A stretch of 64,000 nt of DNA from assembly GCF_010183535.1 (NCBI RefSeq), contig NC_071332.1:15748001-15812000 (forward strand), written 5' to 3'. The DNA comes from Caenorhabditis remanei (lineage: Eukaryota > Nematoda > Chromadorea > Rhabditida > Rhabditidae). Below the pieces are notes generated by a model. It did not search any database. It saw only the letters and a list, made by a program, of their open reading frames with translations, and was not told where the DNA came from. Shown here piece by piece: positions 46,001 to 56,515 of the stretch; within the stretch, counting starts at the first letter, position 1, and every line of letters starts with the position of its first letter. Both the position numbers and the translations under genes were made by a program.

Positions 46001-48530
46001 TTCATAAAAAGTACCCTGTTTTTAGGAATTTCAATCATAATTTTATTGATTTCTAGATTAAAAAAGTACCCTGTTTTTCGAAATTTCAATCATAATTTTA
46101 TTGATTTCTAGATTAAAAAAGTCCTGTTTTTAGGAATTTCAATCATAATTTCGTTGATTTCTAACCCGGGAGGATTCAAACCCGCGTCTACTGAAGAAAA
46201 CTTCAGCCCGGATAAGTATAGACTATTACAGCACCAGGCTCGATCAGTCTAACCGGAACCGACACAGATAAGAATGGTGGGGGAAGTTAATTTCATAAAA
46301 AGTACCCTGTTTTTCGAAATTTCAATCATAATTTTATTGATTTCTAGATTAAAAAAGTACCCTGTTTTTCGAAATTTCAATCATAATTTTATTGATTTCT
46401 AGATTAAAAAAGTACCCTGTTTTTCGAAATTTCAATCATAATTTTATTGATTTCTAGATTTAAAAAAGTAGCCTGTTTTTAGGAATTTCAATCATAATTT
46501 TATTGATTTCTAGATTAAAAAAGTCCTGTTTTTAGGAATTTCAATCATAATTTTATTGATTTCTAGATTAAAAAAGTCCTGTTTTTAGGAATTTCAATCA
46601 TAATTTCGTTGATTTCTAACCCGGGAGGATTCAAACCCGCGTCTACTGAAGAAAACTTCAGCCCGGATAAGTATAGACTATTACAGCACCAGGCTCGATC
46701 AGTCTAACCGGAACCGACACAGATAAGAATGGTGGGGGAAGTTAATTTCATAAAAAGTACCCTGTTTTTCGAAATTTCAATCATAATTTTATTGATTTCT
46801 AGATTAAAAAAGTACCCTGTTTTTCGAAATTTCAATCATAATTTTATTGATTTCTAGATTTAAAAAAGTAGCCTGTTTTTAGGAATTTCAATCATAATTT
46901 TATTGATTTCTAGATTAAAAAAGTCCTGTTTTTAGGAATTTCAATCATAATTTTATTGATTTCTAGATTAAAAAAGTAGCCTGTTTTTAGGAATTTCAAT
47001 CATAATTTCGTTGATTTCTAACCCGGGAGGATTCAAACCCGCGTCTACTGAAGAAAACTTCAGCCCGGATAAGTATAGACTATTACAGCACCAGGCTCGA
47101 TCAGTCTAACCGGAACCGACACAGATAAGAATGGTGGGGGAAGTTAATTTCATAAAAAGTACCCTGTTTTTCGAAATTTCAATCATAAATTTATTGATTT
47201 CTAGATTAAAAAAGTACCCTGTTTTTCGAAATTTCAATCATAATTTTATTGATTTCTAGATTTAAAAAAGTAGCCTGTTTTTAGGAATTTCAATCATAAT
47301 TTCGTTGATTTCTAACCCGGGAGGATTCAAACCCGCGTCTACTGAAGAAAACTTCAGCCCGGATAAGTATAGACTATTACAGCACCAGGCTCGATCAGTC
47401 TAACCGGAACCGACACAGATAAGAATGGTGGGGGAAGTTAATTTCATAAAAAGTACCCTGTTTTTCGAAATTTCAATCATAAATTTATTGATTTCTAGAT
47501 TAAAAAAGTACCCTGTTTTTCGAAATTTCAATCATAATTTTATTGATTTCTAGATTTAAAAAAGTAGCCTGTTTTTAGGAATTTCAATCATAATTTTATT
47601 GATTTCTAGATTAAAAAAGTCCTGTTTTTAGGAATTTCAATCATAATTTTATTGATTTCTAGATTAAAAAAGTAGCCTGTTTTTAGGAATTTCAATCATA
47701 ATTTCGTTGATTTCTAACCCGGGAGGATTCAAACCCGCGTCTACTGAAGAAAACTTCAGCCCGGATAAGTATAGACTATTACAGCACCAGGCTCGATCAG
47801 TCTAACCGGAACCGACACAGATAAGAATGGTGGGGGAAGTTAATTTCATAAAAAGTACCCTGTTTTTCGAAATTTCAATCATAATTTTATTGATTTCTAG
47901 ATTAAAAAAGTACCCTGTTTTTCGAAATTTCAATCATAATTTTATTGATTTCTAGATTTAAAAAAGTAGCCTGTTTTTAGGAATTTCAATCATAATTTTA
48001 TTGATTTCTAGATTAAAAAAGTAGCCTGTTTTTAGGAATTTCAATCATAATTTTATTGATTTCTAGATTAAAAAAGTCCTGTTTTTAGGAATTTCAATCA
48101 TAATTTTATTGATTTCTAGATTAAAAAAGTCCTGTTTTTAGGAATTTCAATCATAATTTCGTTGATTTCTAACCCGGGAGGATTCAAACCCGCGTCTACT
48201 GAAGAAAACTTCAGCCCGGATAAGTATAGACTATTACAGCACCAGGCTCGATCAGTCTAACCGGAACCGACACAGATAAGAATGGTGGGGGAAGTTAATT
48301 TCATAAAAAGTACCCTGTTTTTCGAAATTTCAATCATAAATTTATTGATTTCTAGATTTAAAAAAGTCCTGTTTTTAGGAATTTCGGTTATAATTTCGTT
48401 GATTTCTAACCCGGGAGGATTCAAACCCGCGTCTACCGGGGTATCCTTCAGCCCGGGTATTATAGACTACTACATCCTCTGATCGACGGGTCTAACCGGT
48501 ACCGACACAGATAAGAATGGTGGGGGAAGT
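43053..48530. repeat. Higher-order satellite of about 15 units
   Basis: Each unit has a constant block of about 170 bp: GTTGATTTCTAACCCGGGAG, ATTCAAACCCGCGTCTACTG, then AAAACTTCAGCCCGGATAAG and CTCGATCAGTCTAACCGG, ending GAATGGTGGGGGAAGTTAAT. A variable number (about 2 to 6) of subrepeats of about 54 bp follows, CCTGTTTTTCGAAATTTCAA in one class and CCTGTTTTTAGGAATTTCAA in another. Units vary from about 290 to 455 bp. The block recurs near 43391, 43846, 44193, 44542, 44889, 45235, 45582, 45873, 46162, 46618, 47022, 47314, 47717, 48171 and 48410. The first unit is cut at its left end and the last is strongly diverged. No protein coding is present. Confidence 0.95.
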
Positions 48531-49505
48531 CAAAGTTTTTTCTTGCGTTTTCAACTTACGTCTATCAAGTTGATCGTCATTTGATTCGTCTTGATCCATT
48601 ACTTTCTTGTCCACCGTTTCTTGCACTCGACCGTTTCTTATCTATCAAGCCGGTCGGTTTGCTCTTCATGCACTGTGCTTTAGCACTGAAAAAGAAAGCA
48701 TTAGTTCATAAACGAACTGAGAAAATAGGGAGTTTAAGTACGAGATAAATAATGGTTATGTGGATATTTCAAAGATGGCCAAAAAAGAGAAGATAGAAGA
48801 GTCACCATCCAGTACGGAAAGATGGTGGACGACTGAGCCAAGAAGATGATGATGAAGAGACTGGGGCCAGTGGGCGGAGTCTAGTAGGAAACAGTCATTT
48901 GTTGGTCTAATAGGATCAGTGAATTCCCAAGGAGATAAGTGAGCGGGTGGTTTGTGTTAACAGTAATGAGACAATAGAAAAGTGTCTATCTATTATATGT
49001 TCACTTGGGAAAGGGCACGGAAAAAGAAGGAAAGAGGTTGATGAGGTCAAACAAAAACGAAAAAAACACAGTCATCTGGCAAAGGACAGGTGGGCCCTCT
49101 TATCCTACCGTTCAAGGTTCCAAGTTTCCCCCAAAGTCATCCGTTTGGACCGATTTCCCAAGAAGATAAGGAGGCAGATGGTAAGACGTGAAAAACAATG
49201 CCTCTGATAATATACCGGGAGAGACAATGTGTAAATTAGTTGACATGTCTACGTTGAAAAATGGATATTTCTACGTTGAAAAATGGATATTTCTACGTTG
49301 AAAAATGGACATTTCTACGTTGAAAAATGGATATTTCAAACATGGATATTTTTCGATTTACTAAAAAAAAATTTTGAATATTTTCCGAAAAAAAAAGGGA
49401 AAATATTTTCATTTATTCGAAGCAACTGTCACTGGCGATATACAGTGTACTGTGCTCGCATCTTTTTTCTCCCGACTTAAGAAAAATCCTTATTATTACA
49501 TGTTG
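48531..49505. other. Spacer between satellite and second direct repeat
   Basis: No gene is recognised. A tandem repeat of about 23 bp (TACGTTGAAAAATGGATATT) with four copies lies at 49249-49340. Confidence 0.5.
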
Positions 49506-50037
49506 CTCAGAAAAGCTAGAGTGTCTGACTGTCTGCCGATGCTTTCTTGTTCTCTTTAATTATTAAGCTAGCAACTATTTGCTGTCAACTACCAAAATGT
49601 ATGAAATTTCATGCCCAACTTATTTCTATTCCAGCCATCCCCGACATATCCGACGAAGCCAGACTCATCCTATCCCGCCACCAAAGCATCTACAGTAATG
49701 CCCTATTCCAATACTGTGAACTGACTAATCAGCAGAATGCGCCGACTCGAATGACTGATTTGATATGGTTATATGAGTACATCACAAAGAATTCCCAAGA
49801 AATGGAGACTCTATTCATGATTTTTCATTGTAATGCTCCACATTTCAAGTTCAGAAAGTTGATAAGAGACACTTTTCATTTTTGAATCACATTCTTGATT
49901 ATGGGTTAATTTGATATAAATAAAAAAGAATCGAAAACATTACAGAAAAATACAATCGATGCAGGAGGTTGTATGAATTTTTAAAATACATCGGCACACA
50001 ATTATCCCCTTGATTCTCTTCATCACAAAGCACTCGC
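49506..50037. repeat. Direct repeat copy 2 (contains orphan last exon of receptor B)
   Basis: Nearly identical to 42526-43052. The orphan copy of the receptor B last exon is 49635-49885, differing by one visible residue change (RHQGIY to RHQSIY), and it lacks upstream receptor exons. On the minus strand it is the intact C-terminal part of the gene at 49899-51280. Confidence 0.88.
49635..49885 (+). pseudogene. Orphan duplicate of the last exon of receptor B
   Basis: It keeps the TTCCAG acceptor, open frame, stop and AATAAA of receptor B, but the closest upstream exon is 8.4 kb away across the satellite. It could serve as an alternative terminal exon for receptor B only if transcription runs through the satellite. 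It is more likely a relic. Confidence 0.75.
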
Positions 50038-51280
50038 CTCTCCAGACTCTGTTCCAGCACTCCTCTGTCTCTCCGGCTTAAAATAAAGTTTACATATTGA
50101 CCAAGATCCGGTCGATTCCTCATAAAGTCTTCAGTTTGAGCCATAAAAGTGCTGAACTGTTGATTCGCATAGTAGCGGTCCCAAAAAGGATCATCATCGT
50201 ATCGAGGGAATGTGAAGTGAGATGCGATTTCAAGAAGACCGTCGGTGGATTCAGATGAGACTCCGAAAGAAAGAAGTTCGGTGCGAGTGGTTTCTGAAGA
50301 TGGGAAGAATAATTCAGAATTCCAACAAGAGAACCTCGAGGGTCCGCGGATTTGGACCGATTTGAAGTTTCCTTACTGATTTCCAAACATTCCTTGCAAT
50401 CATAAAAAAAACAAAAATCATGGCAGCAAATGACTAGTATTTTTGAGATCAGCATAAAATTTCCAAAATTTTGAGCCCCATATTGACTATACTGTGAGAC
50501 TATCGAAAATTGGTCCACATTTTAGACACCCCAGGCACCAAATCTCAAAGTGGACGGAATATAGCCAATATGGGGCTCATAATTTTGCAAATTTTACGGA
50601 GATTTCAAAAACTAAACTTAAAATAGTGCCAGCGACCGTAGAAAAACATGACGACTAAATTTAAAATTCGAATTTTGAGAAAATATCTGAAAAATGGACC
50701 GATTCTCGAAGTTGTCAGAATATAGTCGAGATGGGGCTCAAAATTTCAGGAATTTTGTAGGTTGAAGTTTCAGATGTTGTGAAAAAAAGTTGTGAAAAAC
50801 AAAAGTAGTTGAAATGACAGACTTTCAAAGCAAATAAACAGAAATAAAACTATTGAAACGTGTGTAATTTGGTTGATTCGGACGGTACACAAAGTTTGAA
50901 AACATATTTCAAATTTTTATAATATCAGATTTCTAATTATACAATTCTCACTCAAAAACGTTCCAGTCAGAGCTGTGCGGGAGTTTTTTTTGTAAAAGGA
51001 AGGCGGAATTCGGAAGTAAATTTTGAAAATGACCAATTTGAGGAAAATTGTTTCCATTCATCACTAAAAACGATTTTTGGCGTTGTTTTCATGCAAAATA
51101 GCATTAAAACCACCGAATTTTTGTCGAAAAATCAAAGATTTGATGAAAATTTTATATGGAAGTCGGCATGTGGAAGTCGGAAGTAATATATGTACCTTGA
51201 TCCCATTCCGGCGGGTACGATGTAACTTGATTCGTGGAAAATATAGAAACTAGAATAACATAAGCCTTTAGATTGGTCAT
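49899..51280 (-). CDS. Secreted protein of unknown function
   Basis: Two exons in coding order: 51196-51280 and 49899-50293; 159 residues. Exon 1 encodes a signal peptide (MTNLKAYVILVSIFSTNQVT) and then SYPPEWDQ. Exon 2 encodes TTRTELLSFGVSSESTDGLL, a segment rich in D, F, Y and R (FPRYDDDPFWDRYYANQQF), then FMRNRPDLGQYVNFILSRRD and CDEENQGDNC with two cysteines. The predicted tail after NSYNLLHRL is hydrophobic and lies in the duplicated region, so the true C-terminus is less sure. The stop lies only 14 bp from the stop of the orphan receptor exon on the other strand. No domain is recognised. The long intron holds diverged repeats, including CAGAGCTGTGCGG near 50968. Confidence 0.72.
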
Positions 51281-51558
51281 CGCAGTGAATGAAGCTCAAA
51301 AATATTTAAAAAATGACCGGATAGAGCAACCCACAAAAAATAAATAAGTATACACAGATCATTCCGTTTGTCCAGCTGTCTATATATGTTTTTTTTGGAT
51401 TTTGAGGTGTATGCACTTATAGTATATAGCATCCGGAGCCCATTAGATCAAAAATCTGTAACTAACAAAAAAATCAAACAAGTTTATTTTCTCTCACTGT
51501 TTCACATAGTTTTCAGACCCGTTTCTAATTTAATGAATTTTAGAATATGTTACAATTA

Positions 51559-53539
51559 TTACAACATATCGACCCTGGCACCCATTATCAGGTTCTGGTA
51601 TCCGATGAAAAGTTTCTTCTCCTCCTTGATTTTCTTCGTTTTTTCATCGCTGTCAGCTCCACAGGCGATGCATTTCAGACAAGGGTACTCTTTGACTAGT
51701 TGTTTTCTGGAAATGGAAAAAAATTTGGTTGGAATTCAATAGTGTTAGTTACTCACCTAAAATTAGGACTGCACAGTAGGTATACAAAAATTCGAAGTAG
51801 AGAATTCACGGCGACGAGTATACTGACAGTATCCGATGCCAGGGTGTAGAATTTTGTGCTAAAAATATATTAAAAATTATTTCCATCATTTTGTCTATTG
51901 TCCAGATGTCCTACCTCGATCCATCCTCCATAAACAACAATGTATTCTCTGGCCACACATTTTCAAGAATTCCAATGAAAAGTGATAGCGATGAGCAACA
52001 TAAATAAGTGGTGGCGATCGACACCATTGTCCACGTGGCGTACCGTAACTCATCTCGTCTCCTCTTATTCGAATTGATGGATTCTTTTCGTATCATCTCA
52101 CTAACTTTCGGCATATCAATAAAAGTAGTGACCGCCCATCCAATACCGGTGAGTTTTCTCTTGGTGACCACCACAATGGAGATATTGAGCATAAGTAGTA
52201 AGGCGAATGGAACGAATATATGCAGGACAGTCATCACATAGAAATTGAACATCTGATAATGTTCCCAACCGGCTAGCAGTGGTGTATAGTCATAGTTCTC
52301 GTATATGGGACAGTCCGGACGGAATGTAATGTAATACTCAAAGAATGCAGGTAGTCTTAGAATAGCAACGCCCAGGAAGGTGACTCCAATAGTGACGAAT
52401 CTTCCAGTTGAGTTGATCAGAAAGTTCAAGGAATTGATTTCAGCGACCACTATGAATCGCTCAATTGTAGCGCATAAGATGATATAAGTGGAGGCGAATT
52501 GCACTGAAGACAAAGAAATTGAGAGATTAAAATTCAAGGGACTTACCTAGCCGACTGAGGCCAAAGACAAACATAGCGTAGTCATGCCAGATATGGTAGA
52601 GGAATTCGTTTTTGTGGTAGATGGCAAGGGCGTCGACGGTGAAGAATGGGATGTAGAGGAGGTCCATTAGGAGATCTGGAACATAAAACGTCAGCATCTC
52701 AAGAGCGTTCAGTGCTACAGCAAAATTGTTATCTACTAAAATGTAGAGCATAAAATTTTGCATGTTTGATTAGTTAACAACTTTTTGCTAGCTTAAACCG
52801 CTGTGGAGATATAACGGTTGGAATTTGGTGAGCAAGAGAGCGAGGAACGACAGCGAGACACTCTAGCTTCTCTGCGTCTCCTGCTTGTATCTCTTTAGGG
52901 ATCACTCACACAAAAAGGTTGATATTATGAATTCATTTTTATCTGTGCATGGGAAGACCGCGCCGCACTCGCGCGGCGGCCACGCCCACTCCCATTTTAA
53001 CGCTGCGTTCCATTTTTGAACACTGCCGCAAGAAATGGGCGTGGCCGCCGCGCGAGTGCGGCGCGGTCTTCCCATGCACAGATAAAAATGAATTCATAAT
53101 AATTACAAAATTGTAGAACATAGAATTTTGCATATCTTATTAGTTAACAACTTTTTGAGTCGAACGCTGTGGAGATATAACAACTTGAAATTTAATGTGC
53201 GAGAGAGCGCGCGGAGACAGTCAGACACTCTAGCTTCGCTGCGTCTCTCTTTATGAAATCTCTACTTACCCAAAACCGCCAATAACAACAGATACAACGC
53301 CGGGGACTTGGCTGATTTGGATTTGGTGAACAATCTCTGCAAAATTATACTCATATTCTCAAATTTTTCTTCCAACTCACAAATAGAATCCAATTACAAA
53401 TGACACCAGCAATTGCAATCGGTGTCCCAATATAGACAATCAACGCGTATCGATTGAAATCATAGGATTCATTGTGGGAGCACTCGGGGGGCATCTCATC
53501 AGTTGTGTTCTGAGCAATATCCGGTGGGACACTGCTCAT
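51559..53539 (-). CDS. Rhodopsin-type GPCR, probable neuropeptide receptor (FRPR-like)
   Basis: Six exons in coding order: 53381-53539, 53270-53336, 52547-52675, 51915-52503, 51757-51858 and 51559-51706; 397 residues. The N-terminus is extracellular with N-glycosylation sites (NTT, NES). TM1 is ALIVYIGTPIAIAGVICNWI and TM2 is LYLLLLAVLDLLMDLLYIPF. TM3 ends in CATIERFIVVAEI, where ERF stands in the DRY position. TM4 is IGVTFLGVAILRLPAFFEYY, TM5 is TVLHIFVPFALLLMLNISIV, TM6 is WTMVSIATTYLCCSSLSLFI and TM7 ends NSLLRIFVYLLCSPNFR, an NPxxY-like end. The tail is long and lysine-rich (DEKTKKIKEEKK). The pattern resembles nematode FMRFamide-type peptide receptors; ligand unknown. AATAAA is at 51483-51488 on the minus strand. 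The intron between exons 2 and 3 contains several repeats and a perfect hairpin. Confidence 0.88.
52780..53250. repeat. Repeat cluster with perfect 64-bp GC-rich hairpin in a GPCR intron
   Basis: Arms 52924-52987 and 53037-53100 are perfect inverted repeats of 64 bp (outer ATTATGAATTCATTTTTATC, inner GCGGCGGCCACGCCC) with a loop of 49 bp. On both sides lie GCGTCTCT-family sequences: TTGCAT..TTAGTTAACAACTT and GCTGTGGAGATATAAC occur left and right, so the hairpin appears inserted in or between copies of that family. Confidence 0.88.
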
Positions 53540-56237
53540 TTTGAGCCTGAAACAGAAATAATCTTTAGAAGGATGTCACGGAATATATAGGGAAGTTTTG
53601 TAGATCAAGAATCAAGGCGTCAGAAAATAAAAGATTTCGAAAATAATGATATCACAATCCGGGGATAAGCAAGTGTATCTGTACTTGGAAGAGTTCTGCA
53701 AAGTCTTTTTTAAGCTCCGCCCACTTTCAGTGATGCAGAAGAAAATTTATTGGAATACAAAACTAGGAGGATATGCGTCAGCGAGAATTCGAAATGGAAC
53801 AGAAAAAATGACGGACGTTGTCTCGTACTAATAGGGTGGTGTAGGGAGGAAGTGTATATAGAAACAGGTGAAAAATGGGAAAAATTGCTCCAAGAACTAG
53901 CACGGGCAGGTGGATCAGAAAGTGGACGATTTTCTCAAATTTGGCAAAAATTTTAGATTTTACTGTGTCTATACACAGGAAAATAAGAAGAGAGGCGTGG
54001 CTTGGAGTACGTGAAAAAATAGGGATGGAATTGGATACTTTTCGTCAAAAATAGATAGGTCTACCTGACTGAAAAATAAGTATCTAATAGTAAGAACTGG
54101 TATCAGGTTACTGGAGAAAAATGACAGGGTGTTGGAAATAGAATGGCCTAAAAAACCAAGAGAGAGAGAGACACAGAGAAGCTAGAGTGTCTGACTGTCA
54201 GCGTCACAACACTCTAGCTGTTTAATCTTCAAATCGTTATATCTCCACCACGTTTGATGCTCTTAAAAAGGTTTTAACAAACAAAATGTGTAAAATTTCA
54301 CGCTGATCATTTTTGCAGTTAAAATTTTTTCAATAACTCTAAACGCTTTTGAGATATAGGTGTTTTAGTGTGTCTAGTGAGAGACGCAGAGAAGCTAGAG
54401 CGCCTGACTGTCTGCGCGCGCTCTCTACCTCACTAAACTGCAAATTGTTATATCTCCACAGGGTTTGACTGTACAAAAAAGTTGTCAACTAACAAAATGT
54501 GTAAAATTTTATGCTGAATATTTTTGCAGTTAACAATTTTTCAATAACACTAAACGTTGTTGAGATATTACCAAAAAACAGAACCCCCCCCCCTTTCTTC
54601 TAAGAGACCAAAATTATCAACTTCAATAATAAAACTATTCACTTAAATAAAACTATTCACTTAAATCTCATCTGAAAATTTCTAGAACTGATTTTCATCC
54701 TATTATTTTTCTGATCTAAACCAGAAGCAACAAAATCCGATCAATTTTTTCTTTAGCTTCTTATCCACAGCAAATGAAAAATTGATCCGTCTTCTCTGGG
54801 CTCCGAGAGCTCTCATTTATCAGAGACAACAGATCAAAAACATATGCTGAAGAAAAATGACTCGAAACATATGTGAAGTCAGATGAGGTCAATATGATCT
54901 TAGATTCTTCAAAAATTCATGAAAAAAATTATTGGAAAAGGGGGGAAGGGGTTCGTGACTGAATATTTTAGGACGGATGAAAAGATCGAAATTGGTTTTT
55001 TGACGAGGACATTTTTGAATGGGTTTACCAATAAATTCCGCAACAATAAAAGCCTTAAATGAATAATTGATTCGGTTTAGCACTCTGGAGTGAGTACAAA
55101 CATAAATATGTGAGAAATTGAATGATGCTAGGAGACATGAAATATTTAGAAGGGGGTGAGGTTGGCAATTGGAAGATGATGATATGGGGGGTTCGAGTAG
55201 ATCATGAATTTTCTTATGAGGGTGGACATTTGGATATCAGGAGGCACAGATAGAACTAGATATGCAGAACTCGTTCACTAAAGCGCGTGTATCTTCACAG
55301 CTTTCATCGCTATCAAAAAATTTTGTAAATAAAAATGTTGAGTGGAAAATTTTACACGTTTTGCTAGTTGACAGCTTTTTGATAGCACTGATCCCTGTGG
55401 AGATAAAACGATTTGAAGTTTAGTGTGTGAGAGAGCGCGCGCAGACAGCCAGACACTCTAGCTTCTCTGCGTCTCTCTTCAAATATACTGAAACGTCAGT
55501 ATCTCAATAGCATTTAGTATTATTGAAAAACTGTTAACTGCAAAAATATTGAGCGGAAAATTTTACACATTTTGTTAGTTGACAACTTTTTTTGTAGAGT
55601 CCAGCGGTGCTGAGATATAATGAAGTTTAGTGAGTTTAGTGAGTGCACGCAGACAGTCAGACACTCTAGCTTCTCTGCGTCTCTCATCAAATCAACTAAA
55701 ATCTAAAATGTTTCAACAGCATACAATTCTAGCAAAACATTTTAAATTACCAAAGTTGAAATTCCGCACATTTTGCTAGTTTCATCTCAAGTCCATGTCC
55801 ATCTGTTCCATGCAGGACATCCGGACACACCTGGCCACAGACAGACATACATCATTCATAATCTGGTCCTATCATATCGAACTCCTCAAATATTCATCTC
55901 AAAGTACAAATATTGTCTCCTCTCACTCGATTTCTCCTCAATTTCTTTCTTTCAATTCCGCATGAATAACAAAAAAACAAAAAATGAATCCTCTCGATTC
56001 CTCTAGTTTGATGAAAATGAAATTGTGTTGATTTGGTCAAGAGAAAAGCGGGAGAAAACGGAATTTTTGATTACTTTTCGATAATCAAACAGAGTGAACC
56101 AGTTTTCTGGAAGAGAACTTCTCGAAACAAATAAATAAATTGGCAGTTTTTTTCATAAAAAAAGGTAAATAAATTGAAAAATTGGGAGTATAAAATGATA
56201 GAGAATTCTTGTCTGAAATCATATTTCTCTATAAGAA
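53540..56237. other. Spacer with many GCGTCTCT-family repeats
   Basis: Copies lie at 54150-54570 and 55250-55790, each with GAGACGCAGAGAAGCTAGAG or its complement, GCGCGCGCAGACA, and ATATCTCCACAG. A short CATCCGGACACAC piece occurs near 55818. Open frames at 53646-53956 show no family. No gene is seen. Confidence 0.5.
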
Positions 56238-56515
56238 ATGTTCTCTAAACTGTAAGTCCCTCATCGTGATTTCAGTCCAAGATTTTAAATTCCCTGTTTT
56301 ATTTCAGCATCACCCTTCTCTTCACCCTCTTCGCCCTCGCCACGTGCCAATACTACGGTGGATATCCAACTGCTGGCGGTTACTACGGTACGAATGGAAT
56401 CTATGGTGGCAGTGGTTATGGATATGGAGGTTATGGTGCCCCTGCTTATCCAGGACAGTATTACGGTGGATTCGAGTATGGAAGTCCATACGGATATGTT
56501 GGAAAGAAGAAGTAA
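56238..56515 (+). CDS. YGG-rich secreted peptide (possible antimicrobial/NLP-type)
   Basis: Two exons: 56238-56251 and 56308-56515; 73 residues. The signal peptide MFSKLITLLFTLFALATC is followed by QYYGGYPTAGGYYGTNGIYG, further GGSGYGYGGYGAPAYPG and the end SPYGYVGKKK. The composition (G and Y dominant, Q after the predicted cleavage site, basic end) resembles the Caenorhabditis YGGY/YGGW peptides, some of which are epidermal antimicrobial peptides induced by infection. The class is inferred from composition, and a cuticle-associated glycine-rich peptide is an alternative. The first intron splits the signal peptide. The promoter region 56150-56230 is AT-rich with no clear TATA box. Confidence 0.8.

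Noticed and set aside
48282..48482. 66-codon open frame inside the last satellite unit
   Set aside because: It arises only from the diverged unit, starts in the repeat and has no family resemblance or splice partners.
43053..48530. CRISPR-like array of regularly spaced repeats
   Set aside because: The spacers are themselves repeats, unit length varies with subrepeat number, and the context is a nematode genome. This is a higher-order satellite.
53646..53956. Overlapping plus-strand frames upstream of the GPCR
   Set aside because: They are short, overlap in two frames and have no recognisable domain.
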